In this document: piece by piece, positions 44,358 to 53,650 of the stretch
Layout: each line of letters begins with the position of its first letter
How positions within the stretch are numbered: position 1 is the stretch's first letter
Assembly: GCF_001984155.1 (NCBI RefSeq)
Contig: NZ_MTQO01000054.1
Location: 1,240,001-1,304,000, forward strand
Origin: Actinosynnema sp. ALI-1.44
Lineage (GTDB): Bacteria > Actinomycetota > Actinomycetes > Mycobacteriales > Pseudonocardiaceae
Length of the DNA stretch: 64,000 nucleotides
Reading direction: 5' to 3'
Notes under the pieces: generated by a model
What the model saw: the letters and a program-made list of their open reading frames with translations, nothing else
What the model was told of the DNA's origin: nothing
Databases searched by the model: none
Program-made: the position numbers and the translations under genes

Positions 44358-44500
44358 TCAAGTACATGTGGACCTTCTGGGAGTATCAGCAGGCCGAGCA
44401 CGGCGTGCTGGTGCGCTGGGTGCAGGACTTCGAGATGAAGCCGCAGTCACCCGTCGACGACGCGGCCATGCTGCAAGGTATCCGCCCGTCGTGCGCCTGT
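44358..44500 (+). pseudogene. Unknown protein fragment
   Basis: In one frame: WTFWEYQQAEHGVLVRW, VQDFEMKPQSPVDDAAML. It looks coding but is short, with no start or domain. Family not recognised. Confidence 0.3.
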
Positions 44501-44648
44501 CGCCCGAGAAAACCGTCAGTCGAGCGGGCGACATCGAGGGTGGCCAACTGAGCGCAGTATCCCCCCGTTTGGAAGGCGACTCTCCGGTCCCGCCGTCTCC
44601 GAGCCAGATCGGCGGACGTGGGACCCGGTCGCACGGGCAGAACGCCGT

Positions 44649-44952
44649 GTGCCACCGCACGCTGGGCGGGTACACCTGTGGTCATGTTGGCCACGGCCTG
44701 GCCGAACGGCTCGCGACTGGACCGCTGTTGACCGTCTAGCCGAAGCCCGCAACGCCGTTGCCCACGGTCTAGGAAAGCTGACGAGGCGCCAGTTGCGCAA
44801 CGAGCAGAGTGTCAAGTCCAAGCTCAAGGCAGCGGGCATCGCAGTCGAGGACAACAGAATCGTGCTCTCCGACAGCAGCCTTGCGGCAGCTGCCATGGCG
44901 TGCCGCGACTTTAATCGAGAAACTCGACTTGGCAGTCCAAGACAGAACTTGA
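44649..44952 (+). pseudogene. HEPN-like protein fragment
   Basis: RLAEARNAVAHGLGKLT contains R-x4-H, the ribonuclease motif of HEPN domains, followed by LKAAGIAVEDNRIVLSDSS and ACRDF. After one base shift it continues IEKLDLAVQDRT to a stop at 44952. Probably the C-terminal part of a defence-type HEPN protein, without its front. Confidence 0.5.
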
Positions 44953-45085
44953 CTGGAAGAGCACGCACGGGTGGCCCGTGCCGCTGCTCGCTCATGCCGT
45001 GAGTCGGGTGTTGCCGACAACCGCTTCTACGGCGAATGTTCTTCTTGTGCCCAACGCTACGAGCGTAAGTTGAGATGTCGCGAGG

Positions 45086-45396
45086 GGCGTGCGGTTGGCA
45101 TGTCGGCTGGCGCGCTATGGACTTCATCGAACCTTGGCATGTGCCGGTAAGAGAGTATATTGAAAGGATGGCGATCTGTCTGTCCATAGGGGATGGATTG
45201 GTGCTTGGTCCGTTTCACACTCCGTGGGGATGGAGGAAATCTGGAGAACTGATGTGCGTTGAACGGCGTTGAAGAGCGCTCAACGGCGGTGAACGGTACC
45301 GGTTTGTGCTGGGGTTTCTTGGTTTCTGCTGGTGACGGTCCTTTTTGGACCCTGGCAGTGTGGGGGTCAGGGGTTCGAATCCCCTCAGCTCCACAG
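45086..45396 (+). repeat. Long direct repeat, left copy
   Basis: About 311 bp nearly identical to 61137-61450, from GCGTGCGGTTGGCATGTCGG to the att core at the end. It includes GGCATGTGCCGGTAAGAGAG and GGAGGAAATCTGGAGAACTG. It is the right end of an integrated element of the same family as the one ending at 61450. A more diverged relative precedes the middle att at 49487. Confidence 0.9.
45352..45396 (+). other. att copy 1: tmRNA/tRNA-like 3' end
   Basis: GGGGTCAGGGGTTCGAAT followed by CCCCTCAGCTCCAC: a T-arm (CAGGGGTTCGAATCCCCT) and the acceptor end. The end CAGCTCCAC suits tmRNA (ssrA), whose 5' end GGGGCTGA would pair with it. No 5' half is present, so this is an attachment-site copy, not a working gene. 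The integrase gene ends inside it. Confidence 0.8.
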
Positions 45397-46821
45397 TTGA
45401 TCAATGCCCTTCGATCGTGGCGGATTGCCTGGTCGGAGGGCTTTTCTGATGCGGTCGATGATCGGGACTCGATGGCTTTGGTGTCCATCTCGGTGCACTG
45501 ATATGGAGGAATTCGGGAGGACGTTCGCCTCCTGAATTTGTGCCCTCCCGCGCCGTTGAGTGGTCGGGAGCTGCGGTCGACTCTTTCTGGTGGTGCGTCG
45601 TCGGGTGGTGCGCTGCGCGGGAGCCGTGTGGGGTGCAGTGGTCGGTCGGCGGTGTGGACGGTTATCGGTCGGCCGGCGCTTCTGCTGGATTTGTGGTTGG
45701 TGGGCTTGGTGCCAGCGTTGTTCGAGGCCTCGCAGGAGGCGGGTTTCGATTTCGGGTGCGACGTGGCTGTAGACCTCTACCAGCCTGTTGGCGAGGTGGT
45801 GGCCGAGTCGTTTGGCTTGGGCGATTTCAAGGATGTCGTCGGCGATGAGCCAGGTTTTGTGGCTGTGTCGTAGCCCATGGAAGGTCAGTCCCGGCCGGAC
45901 AGGATCCAGGCCATGGCGGGCGTCGCCGTCGACGGAGGGCCGGAAGACCCTGCGGTCGAAGGTACTGCGGCGCAGCCGACAGCCGAGGGGACTGGTGAAC
46001 ACGAACGAGCCAGGAGCGACCGCGAGGTAGTCGCGGAGCAGAGTGATGAGGAACGGCGGCAGCGTGACCGTGCGTGCGGAGGCGGGTGTCTTGGGTGGGC
46101 CGAGCCAAAGGCGGCTGGCGGACTCATGCAACGCCCCGGTGTCCGGGTCGATGGTGAGGACACCGCGGTCGAGGTCGAGGTGGTCGCGTTGCAGTCCGGC
46201 GAGTTCGCCCCAGCGGCAGCCGGTCCAGGCGGCGGTGATGACGAGCAGTCCGGCGGAGGGGCCGCCGCGCATGGTGGCTTGTTCGGCGATGCGGATGACG
46301 TGTTCGGGCATGGCCCAGACACGTTCGGCTGTGGTGGGTGCGTGGTCGCGGCGGCGGCCTCGTCGCCGGTGGCGGCGGACCGGGTTGGTGGGTATGAGGC
46401 GTTCGTCGACGGCGTCGTCGAGCATCGTTGAGAACACGGTGCGGATGCTGGCGATGGTGGAGGCGGCGTAGCGGCGGCGCAGTTCTTTCCACCACTCTGT
46501 GACCGCGAGCGAGGTGATGTCGCCGAGGGCGGTGGTGCCCCAGCGGGGGAGGATCTGTCGGCGGAGGTATCTGCGGTAGTTCTCTTCGGTCCGTGGCTCA
46601 ACATCAAGTGTCTCGATCCAGATGGTGGCCCAGTCGGCGAGTGGTTTCTTGGCTCCGGCGGGGTCGAGCCAGGTGCCACGACGTCGGTCGGTGTCCATGT
46701 CCTGTGCGTAGTCTTCGGCAGCTTTCTTGGTGTGGAAGCCTGATTCTGATCCGTAGGTGCCGTCATCGCGTAGGTAGCGGACGCGCCACGAGTTCTTGCC
46801 GGTCTGCTCGATCCAGGCCAT
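45385..46821 (-). CDS. int: Tyrosine-recombinase integrase
   Basis: 478 aa from the ATG at 46821 (MAWIEQTGKNSWRVRYLRDD); earlier starts at 46857 and 46899 exist. An Arm-binding N-terminal part and a SAM-like core (TIASIRTVFSTMLDDAVDE) precede the catalytic domain: WTGCRWGELAGLQ (Arg), LTFHGLRHSHKTWL (His-x-x-Arg), HHLANRLVEVYSHV (Tyr). A 110-residue basic tail runs into the att core. Position beside att 1 is standard for an element integrated at an RNA gene 3' end. All catalytic residues are present. Confidence 0.93.
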   Translation of the reverse strand: MAWIEQTGKNSWRVRYLRDDGTYGSESGFHTKKAAEDYAQDMDTDRRRGTWLDPAGAKKPLADWATIWIETLDVEPRTEENYRRYLRRQILPRWGTTALGDITSLAVTEWWKELRRRYAASTIASIRTVFSTMLDDAVDERLIPTNPVRRHRRRGRRRDHAPTTAERVWAMPEHVIRIAEQATMRGGPSAGLLVITAAWTGCRWGELAGLQRDHLDLDRGVLTIDPDTGALHESASRLWLGPPKTPASARTVTLPPFLITLLRDYLAVAPGSFVFTSPLGCRLRRSTFDRRVFRPSVDGDARHGLDPVRPGLTFHGLRHSHKTWLIADDILEIAQAKRLGHHLANRLVEVYSHVAPEIETRLLRGLEQRWHQAHQPQIQQKRRPTDNRPHRRPTTAPHTAPAQRTTRRRTTRKSRPQLPTTQRRGRAQIQEANVLPNSSISVHRDGHQSHRVPIIDRIRKALRPGNPPRSKGIDQLWS

Positions 46822-47112
46822 CACTGCCTCCTGAGTGCTTCTGTCGTGTGTGGACATCTCCGTGATGCGCCTGTATTGATGCTTCCGCAAGTCGATCATT
46901 GTCGGCCTGGCGGGTTTCGTAACCCATATTCCCAGCCGCGTATGAGGTCCGACGGGAGATCACCTGGGACCACACTGACGTGATCTCAACAAGATTCACG
47001 CGAGCTGGCCGTGTTCGAATTGGGTGAGGACGAGTGCGGCTTTGACGATGTCGCCGATCTTGCTGGCGCTGGCAGTGAAGTGGTGGAGCGCGCCAGCGTC
47101 CGGCGGTAGTTG

Positions 47113-48140
47113 TCAAGTCCAATTGAGACGGTTTGTGCCTATGGGGTTGGCTGTGGTTGTTCGACGGGTTGGTTGATCCAGGCCACCTCGGGCAGCTTGG
47201 GTGGCCGGGGTCGGCGGGTGAAGCGTTCCGGGTGCGCCGCGTAGGCCCGGCTGAGTGTTGCCTGGCGCTGCACCTGGATCTGTTCGGCGGTGCCGAAGTG
47301 CACCGAGGCCGGGGGTGTGCATCCCGATCCCGGAGTGCCGGTGTTCGTGGTTGTAGGACAGGAAGAAACCTTCACAGAATGTGCGGGCGTCCGCGAGTGA
47401 CCCGAACCGGTCGGGAAAGTCCGGGACGTACTTCATGGTTTTGAATTGTGCCTCCGAATAGGGGTTGTCGTTCGAGGTTCGTGGGCGGGAATGCGATCGC
47501 AGTACTCCGAGGTCGGTCAGGAGTTCGGAGACTGGTTTGGAGACCATCGCTCCGCCGCGGTCGGCGTGGATGGTGTGCGGTTCGCATCCGTTACGGGCGA
47601 TGGCATCGGCCAGGAAATCCTTGGCCACGATTGCGTCCTCGGCTGCGGCGACCAGCCAGCCGGTGACATAGCGGGAGAAGATATCGAGGATGACGTAGCA
47701 CTTGTACCAGATCCCTTTCGCTGGTCCTTTCAATGCGGTGATGTCCCAGGACCAGACCTCGCTGGGGCCGTGAGCGACCAGCTCCGGGCGGATCCGGGGC
47801 GGATGGGTGGCTTGGCGGCGACGTTCGGAGACCTGGCCGGCGGCGCGGGCGATGCGGTACATCGTGGACAGTGAGCACCAGTACCGGCCTTCGTCCAGTT
47901 CACGGGCCCAGACCTGCGGGATGGCCAGGTCTCGGTAGGCAGGGCTGGTCAGCAGGGCCAGCACGGCGGTCCGTTCGGTGTCGGTCAGTGCTGAGGGTGG
48001 TGGTCTGCGGGGCAGCCATGGACCGTATTTGGCTGCTGCGGGTGTGGTGTGGCGGTAGTGGGGTGGCTCGGGATATCCCGGTCAGCGCGCAGGATTTCTG
48101 CACGGATATCCCGGCGTTGCGCAGTTCGGTGAACGTGGTG
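47113..48140 (-). pseudogene. IS3 OrfB transposase, frameshifted
   Basis: The frame starting near 48140 reads TELRNAGISVQKSCALTGIS. At a run of four C (plus strand G, about 48059-48062) one extra base shifts it; the continuing protein is HYRHTTPAAAKYGPW, LALLTSPAYRDLAIPQVW and the DDE core SEVWSWDITALKGP, HADRGGAMVS, NDNPYSEAQFKTMKY. Removing one base restores a full OrfB, so the copy is dead only by this change, or by a sequence error. Confidence 0.8.
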
Positions 48141-48577
48141 GTCAGGATGTCGTTGGCGGCGTGGCGTTGTCCGCACTCTCGGAGAGTTCTTCCAAGAGCG
48201 CGTGTGCTTTTCCCATGATGTCCAGCGCCAGCTTGGTTTTGGTGAGGTCGGCTTCCAGTTTGGCGTTGCGGCGGCGGAGTTCTTCCAGTTCGAGTTGCTC
48301 GGCTGTTTTCTTGGGGCGTTTCGAGGGTGCCGCTGGATCTGCTGGCCGGTGGGTCAGGGTGCCCGCGTCCCGGGCTCGTGCCCATTCGATGACGTGGGAG
48401 GAGTACAGGCCTTCGCGGCGCAGGATCGCGCCTTTCTCGCCGTTGGGGGCGTTTTCGTACTCGGTGAGGATCGCCAGCTTGTACTCCGCAGTGAACACCC
48501 GCCGGGACGGTCGTGGCGCGGGATCGGCCGCCGGGGTCGTCGGGTTGGGCTGGTCGTCAGACGGGGTGGACACGTAC
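47113..48577 (-). mobile_element. IS3-family element
   Basis: OrfA and OrfB on the minus strand. Probable ends: TGTCAAGTCC near 47113, and TGTACGTGTCC on the minus strand near 48577. The match between them is only partial. It interrupts the 5' part of the HEPN-protein gene at 48590. Confidence 0.7.
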
Positions 48578-48579
48578 AC
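48142..48579 (-). CDS. IS3 OrfA
   Basis: Up to 145 aa; true start uncertain because the first codons lie in the element end. SRRVFTAEYKLAILTEYENA and YSSHVIEWARARDAG form the HTH; LELEELRRRNAKLEADLTKT is the leucine-zipper-like coiled coil. Overlaps OrfB for the usual -1 frameshift. Confidence 0.87.
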   Translation of the reverse strand: MYVSTPSDDQPNPTTPAADPAPRPSRRVFTAEYKLAILTEYENAPNGEKGAILRREGLYSSHVIEWARARDAGTLTHRPADPAAPSKRPKKTAEQLELEELRRRNAKLEADLTKTKLALDIMGKAHALLEELSESADNATPPTTS

Positions 48580-48589
48580 AAGGATCTCC

Positions 48590-49253
48590 GATCCCGCCCT
48601 TGGTCAGGAACCCCGGTACTCACACTGGGTGTCTCACACGATCCTGGCAAAGAGGGGGATGCCACTGCATTGGTGCGTGCGGCACGGCATTACGCCACGG
48701 CTCTGTGGGTTGCCGACAGTGACCCGGAACAGGCATGGCTTCAGCTTGTCTCTGCACTCGAAACCGTCGCTACCCAATGGAGAGCTACCAAAGCAGATCC
48801 CACCGTGGTCTTCACTGACCAGTTCCCGAAGCTGCGAGGCTGATCCAGGAGGCCGGCGAAGTTGACCTGCTCGCAGCAATCTCCCCGTATTTTCAGCGAC
48901 TCATCGGTGCAGGTCACCGCTTCGCGGAATTCGTAGAGACCTTCAAGCCGTCGGCCCCGTATCCTCGCCCAGCCATTGGCAGGAATATTCGCTCCGGGGA
49001 GAACGTGTCAGCGCAGGTCGACTGGAGCGACTTGCGCCCGGTCGTCAAAAGGATCGATAGTTGCCGATCGGAAATTCTCCACAACGGCACGCTCTTCCCG
49101 GCGGACCTTTGCGTGCCGCCGCTCGAAATTGATGGCGTACCCGAAGAAAGACCTCTCTGGGACTCAGTTCCACTGTCGGGAACACGAGCTGGAGCGCCGA
49201 TGATACTCCTATCCGGCTGCACACCTTTGCTTACCTTGCTCGAGGCGCAATAG
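48590..49253 (+). pseudogene. Apea-type HEPN protein, broken
   Basis: First frame: ARHYATALWVADSDPEQAW, LQLVSALETVATQWRA and a stop at 48843. Second frame: LIQEAGEVDLLAAISPYF, FAEFVETFKPSAPYP and IDSCRSEILHNGTLFP to 49253. RSEILHNG is the R-x4-H HEPN ribonuclease motif. The 5' end is cut by the IS3 element. The family often guards against phage in other contexts. This copy is not functional. Confidence 0.6.
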
Positions 49254-49486
49254 TCAACTGGTGGGACGGCGTCGTCCCCAAGTCGGACACATGACTGTCT
49301 GTCGAAGCTGGCACCACTGGCCATCCTGTCCGCGCTGCAGTGGGATCCTGTCGGAGTCTCACACTGTTGCAGCTGGAGAAAATCTGGAGAGGTCATGCGG
49401 CCTGAACTGCGCTCAACTGCCCTCAATTGCAATGAATGGAACCGTGTTTTCCTGCGGATTCTAGAAAGGTACTGGTCAGGGTTCTT

Positions 49487-49529
49487 CTGGCAGTGTGGGG
49501 GTCAGGGATTCGAATCCCCTCAGCTCCAC
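49487..49529 (+). other. att copy 2: tmRNA/tRNA-like 3' end
   Basis: Same 43-base core as copies 1 and 3 with one change (GGGATTCG for GGGGTTCG). The roughly 190 bases before it resemble, more distantly, the long repeat of copies 1 and 3 (for example AAATCTGGAGAGG). Confidence 0.82.
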
Positions 49530-49530
49530 T

Positions 49531-49620
49531 CCCCTGATCGAGCCCTTCGAATCCAGTGTCATGCCTGTTCGGAGGGCCTTTCTTATGCGGTCGATGATCG
49601 TCAGGCTGATCTCGTTCTCG
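49531..49620 (-). pseudogene. int: Integrase C-terminal remnant
   Basis: The minus strand reads ENEISLTIIDRIRKALRTGM, matching the tail of the intact integrase beside att 1 (VPIIDRIRKALRPGN). It is all that remains of the integrase that would have belonged to the element to the right. Confidence 0.75.
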
Positions 49621-49973
49621 CGTGCGAGCCGTCAGTCGTTCACCCGGCGCCTGGTCCGACGTCCGCGGCATCCAGCGGGCCACGGAAAACTGCGGACGAC
49701 GAGTGCTCATCCGCGCCTGTGTCGGGCTCTCCGGCACAGGCCTGGCCGGTCCATGCCGTCGGCCACGAACGGATAGCCGTGGCCGCTGAACGGGCGTCTC
49801 TGACCACGATCCTGCTTCTGGCCGGGAGGCGCGTTCCACAAGGCGAGTTGAGATAGGGAGGCCAGCGCCTGACAAGATGAAGCCATCGAGAGGTGCGCGA
49901 GCGCGTAGGAAGGCGTAGGACTACGGCGATGACGCGAACTCCGCCGCGACGAGTCGAGGAATGAGCGAGCAAG
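49621..49973. other. Gene-free region
   Basis: 350 bp after the integrase remnant. Short frames without domain. GAGG lies upstream of ATG 49974. Confidence 0.4.
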
Positions 49974-50582
49974 ATGTCCAACGGTGATCAACTCGGCCTC
50001 GTGGGCGGGTCGACGATCGAAGTCGGTACCCGACGATCAGACGAGACTTCGGTTGGGCAAGCCGTGGTGCTGTTGGAGTGGGACGGCCTGATCGTCGAGA
50101 ATATGCTGCTGTTCGGTCACAGCGTCACCGTCGTGGCCGTCGTCGATCAACAAGCACACGAGGCACGCTTGGCGGAAGGGTGGGGACCTGTCACAGATCG
50201 CATGTCGGTCGCCTTGTGGGGGGAATGGCCCGAACACGCTGTCGTCCCGCCGCCGGTCATGAGCCTGACTGGATTCATCGCCCGCAGCCCACGTTGGCAA
50301 CGTGCGCTAGCAATTGCGAGTGGATTTGTCGGGTTCGGTTCGACCGCGATCCTGCTCGACCAGGATCACGAGCCCAATGAACATTGCCTGATCGCGGCAC
50401 ATCTGCGTGGCATTGCTGTACTGCGGTCCGGGCGATCATCCGGTGATGCGGCGTTGGTGCGTCCTGGTCGGACCGGTCCAGTGCCTACGGCCCGCCCCAC
50501 TGTGGTGAGTCGATGGGTTGAGGAGTTGGTCTACGAACGGTTCGTCGGTAGTGACTGTTTCATGGTGTCGGGCGTAGAGTGA
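49974..50582 (+). CDS. Hypothetical protein
   Basis: 202 aa from ATG 49974. Segments: SVGQAVVLLEWDGLIVENML, SVTVVAVVDQQAHEARL, MSVALWGEWPEHAVVPP, FVGFGSTAILLDQDHEPNEH. No known family, no signal peptide. It ends 22 bp into the convergent TGT-like gene, so it may face or antagonise that operon; no evidence beyond position. Confidence 0.55.
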   Translation: MSNGDQLGLVGGSTIEVGTRRSDETSVGQAVVLLEWDGLIVENMLLFGHSVTVVAVVDQQAHEARLAEGWGPVTDRMSVALWGEWPEHAVVPPPVMSLTGFIARSPRWQRALAIASGFVGFGSTAILLDQDHEPNEHCLIAAHLRGIAVLRSGRSSGDAALVRPGRTGPVPTARPTVVSRWVEELVYERFVGSDCFMVSGVE

Positions 50583-51654
50583 TCTGGTGTGTTGCGCGTG
50601 CGGCCCAGTTCTCCAGTGCCGCGGGCGGTTCCCAGCGGTATGTGATGCTGTCGAGGTCCAGGAACTGAAACATGGCGCTGTCGCATTGGGCGATCCAACT
50701 TCGCTGTCGTTCCGCCGGTGTGACGACCCCGCTAAGAATGTTGTTTCTGATGTGATACATGGTTTCCAGTGAGTGGTGGTATGCGGCTGACTCGGGATCT
50801 GGTGCAGACCCCAGCCACTGCATGGTTCTGCCGTTGCACCAGGGGCACTCGCATACCCACAGCATGTTGTCTGGGTCAGCCTGAACCGCTTGGTCGATCT
50901 TGTCTAAAGACGCGTAGGCTAAGCAGCCACGTACGATTGCCGCTGTTTTCGCCTGGCCTCCGCCGCCGTTACTACCTGGCTTGGGTAACGGGTAGATATG
51001 CCGTAGGCCAGTCGTGGTACCAATGGCCGCTGCCAGCGCCCCAAAACACAGGGTTCCGATGGCGGACACGTCGCACCGAAGCATGATCACCGGTGTCGGT
51101 TGAGCCAGGAGGGACATCAGTCCGTCGAAGGCGTAGTGGGGGCCGAGTGGGTCTTTAGGATGTTCGAGTGCGATCGCGATCGGCACTCCGGCTGCCTCGA
51201 CCTGCTCGATCAGGGTCGTGAGCCCGCGATTGATATCCAACCAGCTCAGATGCAAGCCGAGCGGGGCTATGGCGTCATCACCCAGACTCCGCACGCGGGT
51301 CAGGATGCTTTCTAGCCCGGCTGTGTCGCCTTCGGCGACGTACCCGGCGTCGGGCATCACGGCAGCGAGTTCGAGGCGACGCTGCCGGCTAATCCAGTTG
51401 TTGTCGAAGGGTTCGCATGCGAACTTGCGCCGTCTGCCCGCGTACCTGCCGCGGTCAACCAAAACCGGCCGAGTGTAGTGCCTGTGATTGACCACATATT
51501 CGGCTGTGACCAGGGCTTTCTCCCCGGTGAGGACCAGTCCGCCACCCTGTCTGTCGGCGCAGGCGATCGCATCCAAGCCGTGATTGGCGTCAGTCTGCAC
51601 CAGCAAGGTCTCGGCCAGCGTCTGCTGCACCCGAGTGGTGCTGGAGGCGTTCAT
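50560..51654 (-). CDS. Protein with a TGT-like zinc motif
   Basis: 364 aa from ATG 51654. The C-terminal half has CECPWCNG followed by AYHH and, 27 residues after the last Cys, another His (MYHIRNN). Queuine/archaeosine tRNA-guanine transglycosylases bind zinc by CxCxxC-x(about 25)-H in a similar setting (Y.HHL...E). The preceding alternation of strands and helices (PLGLHLSWLDINRG, VPIAIALEHPKDP, PVIMLRCDVSAIGT) suits a TIM barrel. The usual N-terminal DSGGFQ is not seen, so this is a divergent relative at best. ATGA overlap with the 656-aa gene. Confidence 0.45.
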   Translation of the reverse strand: MNASSTTRVQQTLAETLLVQTDANHGLDAIACADRQGGGLVLTGEKALVTAEYVVNHRHYTRPVLVDRGRYAGRRRKFACEPFDNNWISRQRRLELAAVMPDAGYVAEGDTAGLESILTRVRSLGDDAIAPLGLHLSWLDINRGLTTLIEQVEAAGVPIAIALEHPKDPLGPHYAFDGLMSLLAQPTPVIMLRCDVSAIGTLCFGALAAAIGTTTGLRHIYPLPKPGSNGGGGQAKTAAIVRGCLAYASLDKIDQAVQADPDNMLWVCECPWCNGRTMQWLGSAPDPESAAYHHSLETMYHIRNNILSGVVTPAERQRSWIAQCDSAMFQFLDLDSITYRWEPPAALENWAARATHQITLRPTP

Positions 51655-53621
51655 ACCGGCATCAGTGGCACCCAGCCGATGCGGGCCTCGTCGTCGCTAA
51701 ACGCGTCGGGGAGATCGTCTGGAGCCAGCAGCGTGGGCAGGGATTTGGTCATGAACGAGACGGCGAGGCCGTTGAGCCGCCGGACTTGGTCGAGTACGTG
51801 TTCGGGCGGCTTGATCGCAAACTCCTGGTCGGGCATGTCCGGCAGGTAACCGGTCACGGTGACAATCAGGTAGTCCTCGGAAATCTCTGCCTCCGCCTCA
51901 GTGATCGTGGGAGGAAAATCGCGGGTGGGTTGGACGAATCCGAGCGCGGCGAACGCCTCCAACGTGGCGTTGCGCCAGCCACCAGAGGCGTTCGGGGCGA
52001 GGGCAAGTTGCTCGCAGGATGGGTTGATCACCATGACGGGGATGTCGTCCTGGCGTGGCTTGCCGCCGCGGCGGCTGAGATAGCCAGCCACCACCGAGTG
52101 AGTCGGGCAGGTCATCTTCACACCCTCGGATGGCGTAATACTGGAAGGGCGGCAACTGGAGTGGTGCATGCTGATCAGGACCTTGCCTTGTTCGAGCGGT
52201 CCGTCGGCACTGATATCGGCCTTAGTTCCCAGTGGTTCGCCGCACGTCTGGCAGGTGATCGGCCACAAGTTGGTCAGCCAGGGAGCCAATCCGGTCCTGT
52301 CGATCAACGCTTCGAGATCATTGCTGGCATAGATCGTGAATGACTCCTGGCCGCGCAGTTTGTCTTTGAGAATGTTCGTGTACTCGGCCTGCTGCTCGGC
52401 TTGTGTGATCACATCGCGGCGTTGATCCCCTTGCCGAGGGGCTGGTTGGCTAGATAGCAGATCGACCTTGGAGTCCTCGCTGAGGATGACTCTGGCGCCC
52501 CATGACTCACCCATTACCTCCCAGGCGAGCTTGTCTTGTTCGACGCTGGAACCCAATACCGACGGCATGGCCTTGTTGCCAGTCATCACGACCAGTCCAC
52601 CGCAAGCGAGGACTGCTTGCCGCCACTTGGAGAAAAAGCCGTTGTCGCCAGGCTCGCCATGGTCGCGATAGCCCGCGATCAGCGCGAGCCCCGGATCGGT
52701 TTCATCGGGGCGCACCAGGTCAAGGTCGCTCAGCGTCAGATTGGCGATCAGCCCGTCCGCGAGCGGCGCCTCAATGCGCTTGTTGAGACGTGCAAACCCG
52801 AATTCCTCGGGGCCGCCGTGCGGGGCGAAGTGCCACAGCGGTACGTATGCCACCGGGACCGGTATGCCGAACACGCCTGGAGGGAACAGCACCCAGTTGA
52901 ACGTCTCTGTGAAGGTGCCCGCCCACGTCACCAGGGCGCCGACGAGAAGCCCGTTGTTGCGCGCATGGCGGAACTCCATCGCCCGATCGGCCAGTGTGTA
53001 GGTGCGCTCGGTCTTGCCAGGCGGCACTCGCACACCCAGCGGTGATCCGTGCAGTACCATCACGTAGCCGTAACTTGCGGCGGCCGACACCCACGCGGGG
53101 TCGAGTGTGAGGGAACTCTCGGCAGCCACGTCGCCGTCGGGGTCGCGCAGTTTGACCGTGTCGGCCGCGCGGCCAACGTTCCATCCCTCGGCTGGGCTGA
53201 GTGCCCAGACTGGGCCGGTGAGGCGTTGGAAGCCGCCGGTGACCAATGTTTCGGTGCGCAGTTCGTGGACCGTGCCGGTGCGGGTGTCCTGTATTCCCAA
53301 TAGCTGGCGGGGTTCGAATAGCAACACCGGTGGTGTTTCTATCCCCGTCGCGCCCTGCTTGTCAGGAGCGGCTACATAGTCAGCATTGACCGCCGAGCCG
53401 TCGAGAGTGCCACCGAAAACGGGATCGTTGAGAAAGGTGGCACGACAGGGCATTTCTCGGGCGTTGGCGAATTTTCCCATCAACGCCATCGCCTCCGGAG
53501 TCCCTCCCCGCAGCACCTCCGGCGGAGGAGTAGGCCACGAGGACAATCCGACAAACCTGTTCCGTGGCTGTCGGGAGTTCCGCTCGCGTCGACGGCGCCG
53601 GTTTCGTTTTGCCTTGCTCAT
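51651..53621 (-). CDS. 656-aa protein of unknown function
   Basis: Start ATG 53621; first 25 residues are very basic (KAKRNRRRRRERNSRQPRNR), suggesting nucleic-acid contact. No known domain. Possible zinc site: WPITCQTCGEPLG then MHHSSCRPSS and MTCPTHSVV. Other segments: TFTETFNWVLFPPGVFGIPV, YRDHGEPGDNGFFSKWRQ. It lies between a helical protein and the TGT-like gene in a four-gene operon. Possible roles include a scaffold or a nucleic-acid-handling enzyme. Confidence 0.7.
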   Translation of the reverse strand: MSKAKRNRRRRRERNSRQPRNRFVGLSSWPTPPPEVLRGGTPEAMALMGKFANAREMPCRATFLNDPVFGGTLDGSAVNADYVAAPDKQGATGIETPPVLLFEPRQLLGIQDTRTGTVHELRTETLVTGGFQRLTGPVWALSPAEGWNVGRAADTVKLRDPDGDVAAESSLTLDPAWVSAAASYGYVMVLHGSPLGVRVPPGKTERTYTLADRAMEFRHARNNGLLVGALVTWAGTFTETFNWVLFPPGVFGIPVPVAYVPLWHFAPHGGPEEFGFARLNKRIEAPLADGLIANLTLSDLDLVRPDETDPGLALIAGYRDHGEPGDNGFFSKWRQAVLACGGLVVMTGNKAMPSVLGSSVEQDKLAWEVMGESWGARVILSEDSKVDLLSSQPAPRQGDQRRDVITQAEQQAEYTNILKDKLRGQESFTIYASNDLEALIDRTGLAPWLTNLWPITCQTCGEPLGTKADISADGPLEQGKVLISMHHSSCRPSSITPSEGVKMTCPTHSVVAGYLSRRGGKPRQDDIPVMVINPSCEQLALAPNASGGWRNATLEAFAALGFVQPTRDFPPTITEAEAEISEDYLIVTVTGYLPDMPDQEFAIKPPEHVLDQVRRLNGLAVSFMTKSLPTLLAPDDLPDAFSDDEARIGWVPLMPV

Positions 53622-53650
53622 CGTGTTCGTCTTCTCCGTTCTGACACGTA

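Noticed and set aside
45300-45396. Complete tRNA or tmRNA gene
   Set aside because: Only the T-arm and acceptor 3' strand are present at all three sites; no 5' acceptor strand, D-arm or anticodon arm can be found upstream.
45057-45488. Protein-like frame containing CGAEGIRTPDPHTA over the att core
   Set aside because: This is the translation of the tmRNA/tRNA-like 3' end and is a well-known false protein; the same appears at 49423-49875 and 61099-61503.
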